64,000 nucleotides of DNA from Polydactylus sextarius (taxonomy: Eukaryota; Chordata; Actinopteri; Polynemidae): NCBI GenBank assembly GCA_016801845.1, contig CM028923.1, positions 14,558,679-14,622,678 of the forward strand, written 5' to 3'. The notes beneath the pieces are model-generated. The model searched no databases. It saw nothing but the letters and a program-made list of their open reading frames with translations, and was not told the DNA's origin. Numbering within the stretch: position 1 is the first letter of the stretch; each line of letters starts with the position of its first letter. Below, in pieces: positions 22,973-52,300 of this stretch. A program made the translations under genes and the position numbers.

Positions 22973-25694
22973 TGTATTTCTGCGGTCGCCTCCCTTTCTC
23001 CCCTTTTCTTCCTTCCTGATGCTTTAAAAGGAGGAGAGATAGAGACATGCGCAAAGGAAGGCGCGGACTCTGTCTGATGGAACGGACTACAGACCTGCTC
23101 CGATAATAATGATGATGATAATAATAATAATAACAACAATAATAATAAATATCTGAAGAAAGTTATAATTCTGTTAAATGTTATACTGATTTCACTGACT
23201 TCTTGGATTGTTTGTGATAAGTTTATTTATTATAATAAATTATTACATAAATTTATAATAGATAAAATGAATTGTAGTTGATTTCTTATAATAAATAATA
23301 ATAATAACAGTCTACCTCTATGTGCAAGCCAGTTGGTACTGAAATGTTTGGAAAACAATGCTGTCCTTATAGTATGCACAATTTCATCACTGTATAACTA
23401 GTAGTATGTTCATATTTTTGTGTATAACACATTATGATTTACAATAATTTCGCATTTGCAAGGCTCAGTTTATCCGGCTACACAGCGCTACCCTCACAGA
23501 AATCCAATCTGGTGCTGACTGTCTGAATTAATAAAACATCAGCTAACAGGTAACTCTTTAACTGTTGTTCAAACAGACGAGACACAAGACAATAGGTAAG
23601 CTTCAAAGTCCACACAGTACAGAGGTTGATATTAAACTTTAATTTCAAGTTAAGATGGATGGCTGTGGAACATAGAAAACACACATTTCAGTATAAACAT
23701 ATGCATTCCAATGGAGTTTAACAGGTTGAGATCAGCAGGAGTCAGTAGGTGAGCATCTCAGCAGCGAAGCTTAAAATGCATTGCTCTTAGTGAAGCCAGC
23801 ACAGAACAGTGAATCTACATTTCACACTTGTTTTGTGAGAAATGAAAAGTCTCTCAGCTCTTTGATTCTCTGCACTTGTGAGTCTGCTGAGAGGTTTTAA
23901 TGACAAGCGTTGACTCTTTTAGTCTGGTTCAGAGGAAGGACTTGTCTTTCTTTTCTTTTTTTTTTTGGTACCACAGACGTTCCTGAACGGGAAAAGGGGA
24001 AACATTTCACACGACACTCTCCATCTGCAGCAGTCTGCTGATGAACGGGCTCAATCGGATTTTAATGCAAAACTACACGTAGGATTCTCAACAGGGGAAA
24101 AAACCTAACAACATTGAACTTTAGTTGCACAGTAAAATCACAAACCCACTTTGAATATTTATCGCTAGCCCTGTTCCGAGACTTGTTCCACAATGCATCA
24201 TGGTTCAAGACCACTGTAATTGTCATTTTTATCTCTGTAACCCAGACACCTCAATCACTGTAAAGCTCATTAAAGCCGTTACTAAAATTGTTGGTCACTC
24301 TGAAGTCTACAGTGTGTAAAGGTGACTACCATTTTGTTCAGTAGTATTGCTGTAATTTAGCTTTCAGTCACCAGAGGCAGCAGTGAGCGACACAAAGAAA
24401 GTGTGCTTGAGAAAATTTCAGTCCTGAATGAGACACTAAAGTTTATGAATGTGTATAAAAAAGCTGTGGTTATGTAAATACATGTTATATACAAATTATA
24501 TAAACAGAGAGGCTGCACACAGACTCTGCCTCTTTGTAACCTGATCTTTGTTTTGTGCACGACACTGTTTCATCATCTTAGGTGATGAAAATCTTATTGA
24601 CCTCATATACTCCAGCTGGTGAGCGTAAAAAGAAATTCTACATCCTGCACTTTACTCTCCGCCCTCTGACTTAAGAATCGTTATCATTAGAGCTGTAATC
24701 TCCCAGTCGACTGATCGATACGTTCTGGTTCGACCAAAATTCTGATTGAATCAGGACTTCAGTCGACCAAGAATTACTTTGGTTGATTACAGCCCTAGTT
24801 ATCAGTCTGAAATCAGTATGAAAACTGCCAACCATCTGGTGTGTTTACATATCCAACCCTCGCCCGGTAACTCATTTTACAAGCCAGCTCAGTGGCTGAA
24901 ATGTCTGAGTAACAAAGATGGCCTCGGGATCAGAGCTAACGTTCACCCTGCTTTTACACAACCTCTTTGATGGACAGTTTGTGTTTCAATATGATCTGAA
25001 TGATCATGAAAACTTTTTTTTTCTTGTTTTTTGTTTTTTTTCTTTTAATCCTGAAAAAAGGAAGAATAGACCTCTTGGAGATTCGATAAATACTTTTCAG
25101 TACAACATGAAAGTGATCATGATAAATTTATTAAACATCAGCACAATATATTGGCTATCTGCAACTTTAATAAAGAAAAAAGTTCCGGCCTTCAGAAACA
25201 GTATGTAAAATCTTACAACATGCCCATCACTACTACAGTAAATGGTGCTGAGTAAGTTCGAGTGCATCCTCAGAGTCTCAGTATTATGTACAAACACCTG
25301 GGTAGATGATAAACAAGTCAAACCCACACCCACAAATGAACTTAACAATTTTATTAGCAATATCTGAAGAAAGTTATAATTTTGTTAAATCTTATACTGA
25401 GTTCATTTTATTATTTTTCCTTTTAACATGAACCGCACGAGATAAGACTCACAAGGATAGATGTCTAGAAAATGTTTAGCACGAGCGCACTGACTTGTTG
25501 GATTTCTCTTTCTTTTTTTTCTTTTTTTTGGATATTTTTGTGATAAGTTCATTTATTAATGGCCTGCTTAAAGGCACTGCCACAATACAAGGGGTGGGGA
25601 AAAGCTACTGTCCATCACTCACACAAGACAGTCCATTCTAGTGTCTAGTGTACAGGGTAGGGTGGGTTTGGGGGAAAGTTAATGGGTGGGGCTG
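22973..25694. other. Region between tmem121b and the mkrn1 stop codon
   Basis: The left end holds the tmem121b 5' flank, then an (AAT)n-rich stretch at about 23100-23160. A segment at 23151-23290 recurs in diverged form at 25360-25560. A small hAT-type MITE lies at 24688-24797. The right end is the mkrn1 3' UTR on the minus strand, with a candidate AATAAA at 25557-25552. No coding exon was seen. Confidence 0.6.
24688..24797. mobile_element. 110-bp hAT-type MITE with 8-bp target duplication
   Basis: The terminal inverted repeats are tagagctgtaatc (24688-24700) and gattacagcccta (24785-24797), differing at one base. It is flanked by gttatcat (24680-24687) and gttatcag (24798-24805), an 8-bp duplication with one mismatch. 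Eight-bp duplications and TAGGGCTG-like ends are typical of hAT elements. Confidence 0.75.
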
Positions 25695-44283
<18,589 letters not shown>

Positions 44284-44438
44284 AGCTGTTTATGTTGAGA
44301 AGCTACAGCCGGATGTTCCGGACAGCTCCGCTCCGACTCGGCCTCTTTCGCATTATGAACGATCGGAGTCGAAGTTTGCCGACAGGCCGACGTCGTTTAC
44401 ACCACGAGCTCTGTGACAGTATTTACGTACAGGCCTGT

Positions 44439-44453
44439 CCACCAGAGGGCGCC
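44439..44453 (+). promoter_or_regulatory. Strong CTCF-like motif at the mkrn1 promoter
   Basis: ccaccagagggcgcc matches the CTCF consensus throughout and lies about 155 bp upstream of the mkrn1 start codon. Confidence 0.5.
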
Positions 44454-46049
44454 ACCGCTCCCCTGTTGTTTAAATGAATTGTGCAAAAACATCTTCTCAT
44501 ATCTAAATTTAAATGTTGGTAACAGATCGTAAAAACACATCTACTAATTCAAATATCGGTTTAATTTAAGAATGGCAGTGTTGTGAGATATGTGCAAATA
44601 TTCTAATTCCAAAATACATGTTGTTATTGTCAGAAATCTATGTTATTTCTAACAGTGAAATGGTAAAACAGGGTGAAATAAAAAACATGTTGAGATCTTT
44701 ATCATTTCCTGAGGTATCTGAAATTCTGAATATTTCATATTTTTACAAACCCAGACGCAGGTAACGATAGAAGAAGAAAAAGACGGAAAAATAACTATAG
44801 ATCTCATGTGATCAATGATGAATCAAAATGTGATGATTGATGATTAAAGATGCATTAATATTTTCACAGAACATGTCGTTTTTACACTTTGTCACAATTT
44901 AACATAAAGCATGACAGAAATGAGAAGAGAGAATCAGAAGTACCAAATATTTTACTAAAACAGTGTCGTTAACCAGCAGATACGTGTTATTTGTTTTGTG
45001 TCATTGTCTTGTACAGGTTCTTTTGGATAAACAGCTCCACCTACTGGATGTAATGACTATCTACACCACAAACCAACCTGACAAACTGAACACACATCAT
45101 ATTAATAAACCCATGAAAATCTAATATAAACTTTCTACTCCATTAAAAAACTGAACAGTCCTTTCTATTCTAAATATCTGGACACGGACATGGTTATGTT
45201 TACTAGTTATGTCAGCGTTGTGTTTGTATTTAATGCTGATTGTTTCTAATGAATTCATGTATCTCTTCTGCATAAGTTGTGGCTATTTCTATTAGAATGT
45301 TTGATATAAATATAAATCAATTCTTACATTTTCTATATGGAAACAGTTGAAATGTAAACTCTTTTTCCTTTTCTGTAAAACATGTCAGCGGTCCTCACAT
45401 ATGGTAACTACTGTAATAAATATGGACACATTTATCCATATAATTAGAGAAAATCAGATAAATGTGGGCTCTGTATCATTTGCTCCTCAAATTCTAAATA
45501 TAAATAATATGGGGTTCATAATGTATGGTAATAGGACACTCTATAAAAGGTTTATAAACAGTAACTAATATACAATACAATACAATAGACTTTATTGTCA
45601 TTGCATAGACACATATACAATGAAATCGGTTAGCTACATCTGGAGGAGCATGTTTAAAAGGTAAAAAAAAATAGAAAAAATATTGATAAGAGCAGGCAAA
45701 CAATACAATATACAGAAATAATTATTGCAATTATCTATGTGGATGTTATTAAAGTGATATAAGGGTGATATATTGAGTCAATATAATATGACATATTGAG
45801 AAAAACAACTGCTGTGTTGCCAGGTTGTGAAAATAGTTTGTTATTGAGTAATAAATACATGAATAAATAAACAAACAAATAACTACATTCAACATGATGT
45901 TAACGCATTAATTCATCGTTTTTTTTTTTACTGAGTATAGTAAATAAAAATAGCCTTTCATGAAGAAACGTCGCTGCTGTCAGTCGTGTAATACTACAAT
46001 ACCCATCATTCTGTGCAGTAAACATCAAGACGATTTGCGCCGACTCACT
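44454..46049. other. Intergenic region between mkrn1 and cnot4
   Basis: The two genes diverge from this 1.6-kb AT-rich stretch. No gene was recognised. A retrotransposon tail lies at 45570-45705. Confidence 0.6.
45570..45705 (-). mobile_element. Non-LTR retrotransposon-like 3' tail
   Basis: On the minus strand the sequence ends with atgcaatgacaataaagtct followed by repeated attgt pentamers, the form of 3' tail seen on abundant fish LINE or SINE copies. Confidence 0.5.
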
Positions 46050-46269
46050 GAGAGTTCAGTAGTTGTCCCTGTTCTCTGTTCCTTTCAATGTAAGATGGTG
46101 GTTAGTGTTGGAAGTTGATAGCCAGCACCTTTCACCGGCTCAGGCGACAAGCTGCCGCTTTTCTCCAGACAAATGCGACTAATTCTCGCGGACGGCAGCT
46201 TCCTGTCCTGTACGGCGGACTTCTCCCTCCACATCCTGGAGAGGAAGCTCCTCTAACTCCCAGGTCAGG
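46050..46269 (+). promoter_or_regulatory. cnot4: Candidate cnot4 promoter and non-coding first exon
   Basis: A GC- and CpG-richer patch ends in a good donor (gtgagt at 46270). No coding frame continues through it. It is placed as cnot4 5' UTR because it is the only promoter-like patch between mkrn1 and the cnot4 start codon, which itself follows a candidate acceptor at 56851. Transcript evidence is lacking. Confidence 0.4.
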
Positions 46270-46984
46270 GTGAGTGTCTTCACTGTCTCAATTAAAGCAA
46301 CGCCATAAACTACACTGACCACTGAATTATATTGTTTTCATTAGAAGACATAAGTGTCATAGCTCAGTCAGAGTCGTGTGCGGTTGTCAGGCGGACGTTG
46401 GTCCGTCAGAGGCGCAGCTCCGCCGGTCAGCAGCCCGGCCAGCTGCTCGCTGTGACTCGGCTGTGTGGAGCTGTGCCGGGGAGAGGTTCAGGCCGTGTCA
46501 ACTGCTCTTCTTTTCTGCACTTTTGTCAAGAATACAACTTACAAACAACACGTCAGTGTACGAGAGAGCACCGGCGTCTGCTGCTAACTTTATCTGGGTG
46601 TTAGCGTTGCGCTCAGTGCTACAGAGGACTTAGAAAACAACAACCCAGTGCAGCATTTAGCCGACACCTCACCGGACAGAGCCGAGCTAGCAGCGTCCAG
46701 GCTGACAGCTGCTTCACTCCGCCGTTCATCAGCACCGGTGCCCGGCTGAAGAGTCACTTCATTCGGCTGACAGCCACCAAGCTGCAGGTGATAACCGGCA
46801 CACCCTGAAACCACCAACGCCCGTAGTATTCATATATTATTATTATTATTATTAACACTGGGCGTTTTTCTTTTAAATCTTGTCTCCATACAAGCAATCA
46901 CATATCGCAAACTTAACGCACTCGTTTTGCGCATTTTAGCCAGTCAGCACAGTTTCACAGTCACTCTGATACACAGGGACACAG

Positions 46985-47785
46985 TGACATTTTATGCAAC
47001 ACAGTTGCACACAGTTCTCTGTGCAAAAGGAGTCTGACATAAAGTCACTTGTTTTCCATTTCAAAACACCGGTGCCATTCAAAATACCATGGATCAGTTG
47101 GCCAACAGTCATGGCAAGAGGCCAAGCAACTAACCCGCTGCTTTATTGTGGACTCATCAGTCAGGATGTTATCAGGATGTAAGTAAAAAGACCACAGGTG
47201 TGTACATTCAACAACAGTGGACGGAGAAGTGAGGTTGAGGTCGAGCTGGAGGGCGAGGACATACAGGACGTTATTTAACCATGTCATCAACCAAAGACCG
47301 TCAATAAGAGGCTGAACAGACTGTCAAACATACTGTCGCCTCTGTCCTCTGGACATCTAGGCTTGAACACATACACGTAACTAAAATTCCACCTATTTAC
47401 TTCATGAATGTCTGCCATGTGGCTAATCCTATAATTGCGCAGAGATCCTGCACAATTTACTGTGAAAACAAACTTCCAATGACTATGTTTCTACTTTTTT
47501 TTTCTCTGAAGGACTGAGGGATGACATTGTAAAGATGGAGGCTCCAAGCAGCAGTAACCAAAATGATGCGAAATGATTAGATTTTGTCTCGCAGAAAACA
47601 TTGTTCCTCTGTACAGATCTCTGAAAACAGAGGCACCATAGACGACAGCACTTTGACCAATCGATCCATGGAGTTAGATGTTTTGAATGGTGGCGTTTTA
47701 AAAATGGAAAACGGTGACTTCGTGTCAAATTTCCATCTGTTACATAGAGAACTGCGTGCAGTGTGTTGCAAAGACTGTCATGTTG
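46985..47785. mobile_element. 800-bp element with long inverted repeats
   Basis: The arm at 46985-47104 (with ttccatttcaaaacaccggt and ccatggatcagttggcc) is the reverse complement, imperfectly, of 47640-47785. The centre is non-coding. Arms over 100 bp with an unrelated centre suggest a non-autonomous DNA transposon. ORFs overlapping on both strands here are a result of the symmetry. Confidence 0.65.
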
Positions 47786-48712
47786 AATTGCAAATGTGGT
47801 AATATAAATGAAGCTTGTGACATTTGGTGCAAGAGTTTGATGTTAATAAGTGTTAATGTCGTTTCAAATACAGTGCCGTGAGTTGTTTCGCACTCTGGGT
47901 GTCTAGTCTCAAGTGTTTTGAGAATGATGACAAGATTTTGACAAAACTGTGCTTAAGCAATAATAATAATAATAATGAATTAAAAAAAAAAGCTAAAAAG
48001 TAATCTCCAGGGGGGTGAATTAATTTGACATCACAGTTAAACAGCCTTTGAAAACAGTAAATAAACAGAAGTATAGAACAGACTGATGAAATTCAAAACA
48101 GTCCTGTGTACAGACTGAGGAATGCAAAGTCTGAATGTTAATTATTCAGAGAAATATTACTGAATTCAGTCCAGGTCAGTGATTAACGAGTGTCTGACAG
48201 GCAGATTGAACTTCCTGTCGTCTGTCTGGAATGTTTAGTTTTAATGGGAGGTGATACAAGGAGTTTTTATTCCTTTCTCATCTTTAATATTCATACCTTG
48301 TCGTCAGACAGCTGTTGCATTTGAGGGGGGAAGCTGGTGTTGTTGTTTTACACACTTGACTCTCTTGTGCTGAAAACCCGCTCGCTGAGAGCTGGAAGAG
48401 GCGCGTTCACTACTGTTTTGACATTAAAGTCATTAGTCATAGCGTAGTCGTGCCTCCGAGTCAAAGTATTTCTGTCATGTGTCAAAACTAACCGCACAGC
48501 TTTCTTCTTATGAGATATTGTATGTTGCCTTACCCTTTTTATGAAATACCGCATACATGTTGCATAATTTAAAAAGTGGCGCCGCGTGTTGCTCTGTCAG
48601 TGGAAAGTGCAGTGGATGATGACGTCTGTCGCTCACTGTATTCAAATCAGGTTTCTCCACAATAAAGCACCAGATCGAAACAAAGTAGACAATGGAAGAT
48701 CAGGGTAAAAAG

Positions 48713-48715
<3 letters not shown>

Positions 48716-48763
<48 letters not shown>
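48716..48763. repeat. (TA)n microsatellite
   Basis: About 24 TA units. Confidence 0.98.
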
Positions 48764-48769
<6 letters not shown>

Positions 48770-48994
48770 GAACACACAGAAAATTAACACCAACTCTGCA
48801 ATTTTTCTCATCTCTATGAAGCATAGACATTCTTTATGCAACATAAACACACATTTTTTTTTTTTGTAATGATCCCTCAAAAGTTGTTCAAGCACTTGTG
48901 ACGGGCAGAACATTGCGCTGTTTAGCAATAAATAACTTTTATTGTCTAACGTGACATGTCATTACAGCAGTAGTTTCTGGTTGGGACGCCGGAG

Positions 48995-49309
48995 TCAGTG
49001 TTCCATCGACCCAGCGTCTGTACGTCCCTGTAGGTCATTGTGGTTGTTATAGGTCGTTTCTTCTCTGAAAATATTCCACTCGGTGGTGACAGTCCTGTAG
49101 ATTCCACCACGCTTATTGTGACTCATTTGCGTAGGCGTAAATTGGCGATTTTGTAATACGTAGTGACGACTGTACACACATTTATAAAAAAGTGTCTCGT
49201 GAGACTTTGACTCTGATTCACACAAACCCTCTGAAATGTTTCTATAAAAGATAGAAAAATAACTGTAAATTAATGTGATGACCAACTGAACAACCAACAA
49301 TACCAACAA
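48995..49309 (-). CDS. Possible small orphan ORF or terminal exon
   Basis: The 104-residue frame begins with a hydrophobic segment (LVLLVVQLVITLIYSYFSIF) and continues with a polar tail ending TDAGSMEH. About 50 bp after the stop, on the same strand, is an AATAAA (48943-48938). A splice-acceptor-like ctatcttttatag precedes 49241, so residues from NISEGLCESE on could instead be a last exon. No family was recognised and chance is a real possibility. Confidence 0.2.
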   Translation of the reverse strand: MLVLLVVQLVITLIYSYFSIFYRNISEGLCESESKSHETLFYKCVYSRHYVLQNRQFTPTQMSHNKRGGIYRTVTTEWNIFREETTYNNHNDLQGRTDAGSMEH

Positions 49310-52300
49310 TAACCGATATATAATAAATAATGCAGGCTATACCTTGATGCAGTATGTCTGGGATGTGGATAATCTTCATAATCTGTAATATTGAACCTGA
49401 TGTATCTTGGTATAATCTTTTATGATATTCACTGATTTATGTCGCCATAGAATGTGGGACAATTGCTAAAACAGTATTTAAATAAAACTTTAAAATGCTT
49501 TTTTCTCAATTAAAATAATGAGATCATATCAGAAACTTGAGTGAGTAAGTCAACACTGGTAATATTGCTAATGTACAGGTGTGTTATTACTGCTGAAGGT
49601 CAGGTATTGCATCAGCGCTAGTAATGACAATGTTTATACACTAGCCAGCCTTGACACAGTTCTGCTCACAGTGTACCGAGACTCACAGCGTTATTAATGT
49701 AACTTTTATACCACACTCATTTTTGAGGAATTGCTTCCTGCTCTTGACTGGCTTATATAAGCGAAGTGCTCATGGCATAGTGAGGTTTGAAGTCTTGTGC
49801 AAACAACTCGGCGTGTGTTGAGTCCGACCTGCGTCTTTGTATGTTTTCCCTCCTCGTGATTCCTCTGTGCCTGGAAAGGCCCTCCTCTACGGAACTAGGT
49901 GTTAATGTTCCTTTATGAAGCGGTCGACAATGCAGTTGAGTTAATCATTAATGAGAGAAAGATCCAACTGCATGACAAAAAAACCCCTTTTTTCATTCGT
50001 TCCATGAGTTTTTTGTCTCAGCGTCGTCTTCGTCGGTCATTATTAGATCTTACTCGGCATAGGGGAAGTTTGTTCTTGTTCTCTAAGTTAACTGGAACAT
50101 TTTATGTAGATAGTTAAGGCGTTGCCCTGTTGCCCGTGAAAGAACGCTCTTTGTCTTTTGAAACAACGCAACACAACACTACAACACAACGGTTACGGTT
50201 TTCTCTGAATGTTTAAATCAAGCCCAACTTTGTGCAGCAGAGGTTATTCTGCCGCGAAGCTCTTCAGTCACACGCTGAAGGATAAGTCTTTCACCAGCAT
50301 GACAAGGTTAAGATTGAATAGTAACCAGTCTTCATGAACACATCACGCTTTCTGTTTACATCACTTAAGCATGATGGGAGCACATGCCTCCTCAGGATGG
50401 CCAAAATCCATGATTTAGTCATGTTCTGATTTGACTGTTTGTTTTTTTTTCTGACTCTGGTCTAGATCTGAGTCTATGACCCTTTTCTTAAGTCTACAAA
50501 ACATTTACAGCTGAAATCCACAGTAATAACAGTATCAAATAAATGCAGATTTCAAACAAATGTTCGACTTGCAGTCAGAGTAGCTAGTTTATCAATACAA
50601 TGTTTTGTAAGTGCAAGTGTTGCTTTTTTATTTAATAAAAGTGTCCAAACCCTCCCTCAAAGACAATTTAAACGCCCTCAAACGTTTCCTGTCATCATCA
50701 AAAAATCATTTACTGTCATAGCAACAAGAAAAAAAAAGACATTTCAAGCAAAAACTCATCTGCCAGAAATGAATAAACCTGCTTTATGCTGTTGTTTTGG
50801 GAGGTTTACATACAGAGAAAAATATTGGAAAGAACATTTCAGCCACAAAAAGAAGCCTAACTACACTGTTTACTGAATGACGCATAAAACCAAAATCTTT
50901 CTACGTATAAATCTGACACAGAGGAACCAGAAAAGCCATTAACCATTGTTCTACGATATTTACTTTTCACAAGCATTTCATAAAAACAGGTGTGGGATAC
51001 TGGCAATGAGCGTGATGACAAAAGGTTGTCGTAAATCATCTATGTAAAGGTTAATGTCGTGTTGTGAAGTGATGTCAGGGATTGGTTTGATTTTATTGTG
51101 TTGTATTTTGAGTTAAGTGTAGATCTCCTATCCAACTGATGAGTGACTCACCGAGTTAGGCCTCGGTTAGGTCTGTTTTATTTGTGCCTGTCTGTGTCTA
51201 TTGTGGTGGCTGCATTTTTTTTTTTTTTTTTTGGTAATGATTTTCAAGTCAGCAGCTGCAATGACGGGTTTTGTTTTAATAGAAGTGTCACAACAGTTAT
51301 ATTCATGTGCATGGGAATTGTAAATATCTGTGGTGATAAACTAAGCCAGAAATATGGGTCAATGAGGTCAGGGTTATTTTTAATGTTTCTCAGGAAATAA
51401 TGTTTGGCTCTTGATGTAAACAATAAGACATATTGTGTTTGGTTTGGTCCAGAGCCAGATGTAAGAAAAAAGTAGAAGATAAAATAAAATAAGTAGCCGC
51501 AGTACAAGATCTGATCCAGCACCGTCATACACCAGCCCTCACTTGAACTCATTGTTACAGGTCAGAAACTTCCTCAATCACATTACAAATTTTAATTCAG
51601 TTAACATATCGATCTGCACGTATCAGATGGAAAAAAAAAATTACAAATAGAAAACCTGCTTCCACTACAGTCCTGATTCCTTTCACAGTTTGTATCATCA
51701 GTCAGTCGGTAAGTACATGACATACAATATAATATTTTATTGTATATTTATATGTTTAATGTATAGAATCTGAAAACAGATATTTTTCTTTACCTAATGA
51801 CATTGCAGAAGATGTAAAATGTAGAAAATGATATAATAGAACTATAGACTCTGATGTCAGGTCATTAATGCAGCTATCACTATCAGTGTCATATAAAAAA
51901 TACTATTTATACTATGGTTTAGCTGAGTACTTAGTGGCGTTAATTTACTGATAGATGTGCATCTATATTGCCAAGTATGTCCGGCTGAACATGTTAAAGT
52001 CAATATTTAATTATTACTCAATGTCAAGCTATTGTTTTCTGGGCTGGTTCCCACAGAAGGTGCTACTGGAAATTTTCAATTGGTACACACACACATGAGC
52101 AGGCTTTCACATGCTGTTCTGAGCTACAGTTTATGAAGACTGTTATATGGCAGTCATAAGATGATTTCTTTATTTACAGTGTAGGAGAGCAGTCAGTGTT
52201 TGTAAGTGTGAGTCAAAATTTCTCTTTTATTCTCTTACCACTGCCTGTGGTGTCGAGGCAGAGACGTGCCTCGACAAACATAATGGCTCTTATTTATCAA

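Noticed and set aside
46332..46817. ORFs of 75-90 codons in the GC-richer patch at the cnot4 5' end
   Set aside because: Overlapping frames on both strands with no domain; better explained as promoter and first-intron sequence.
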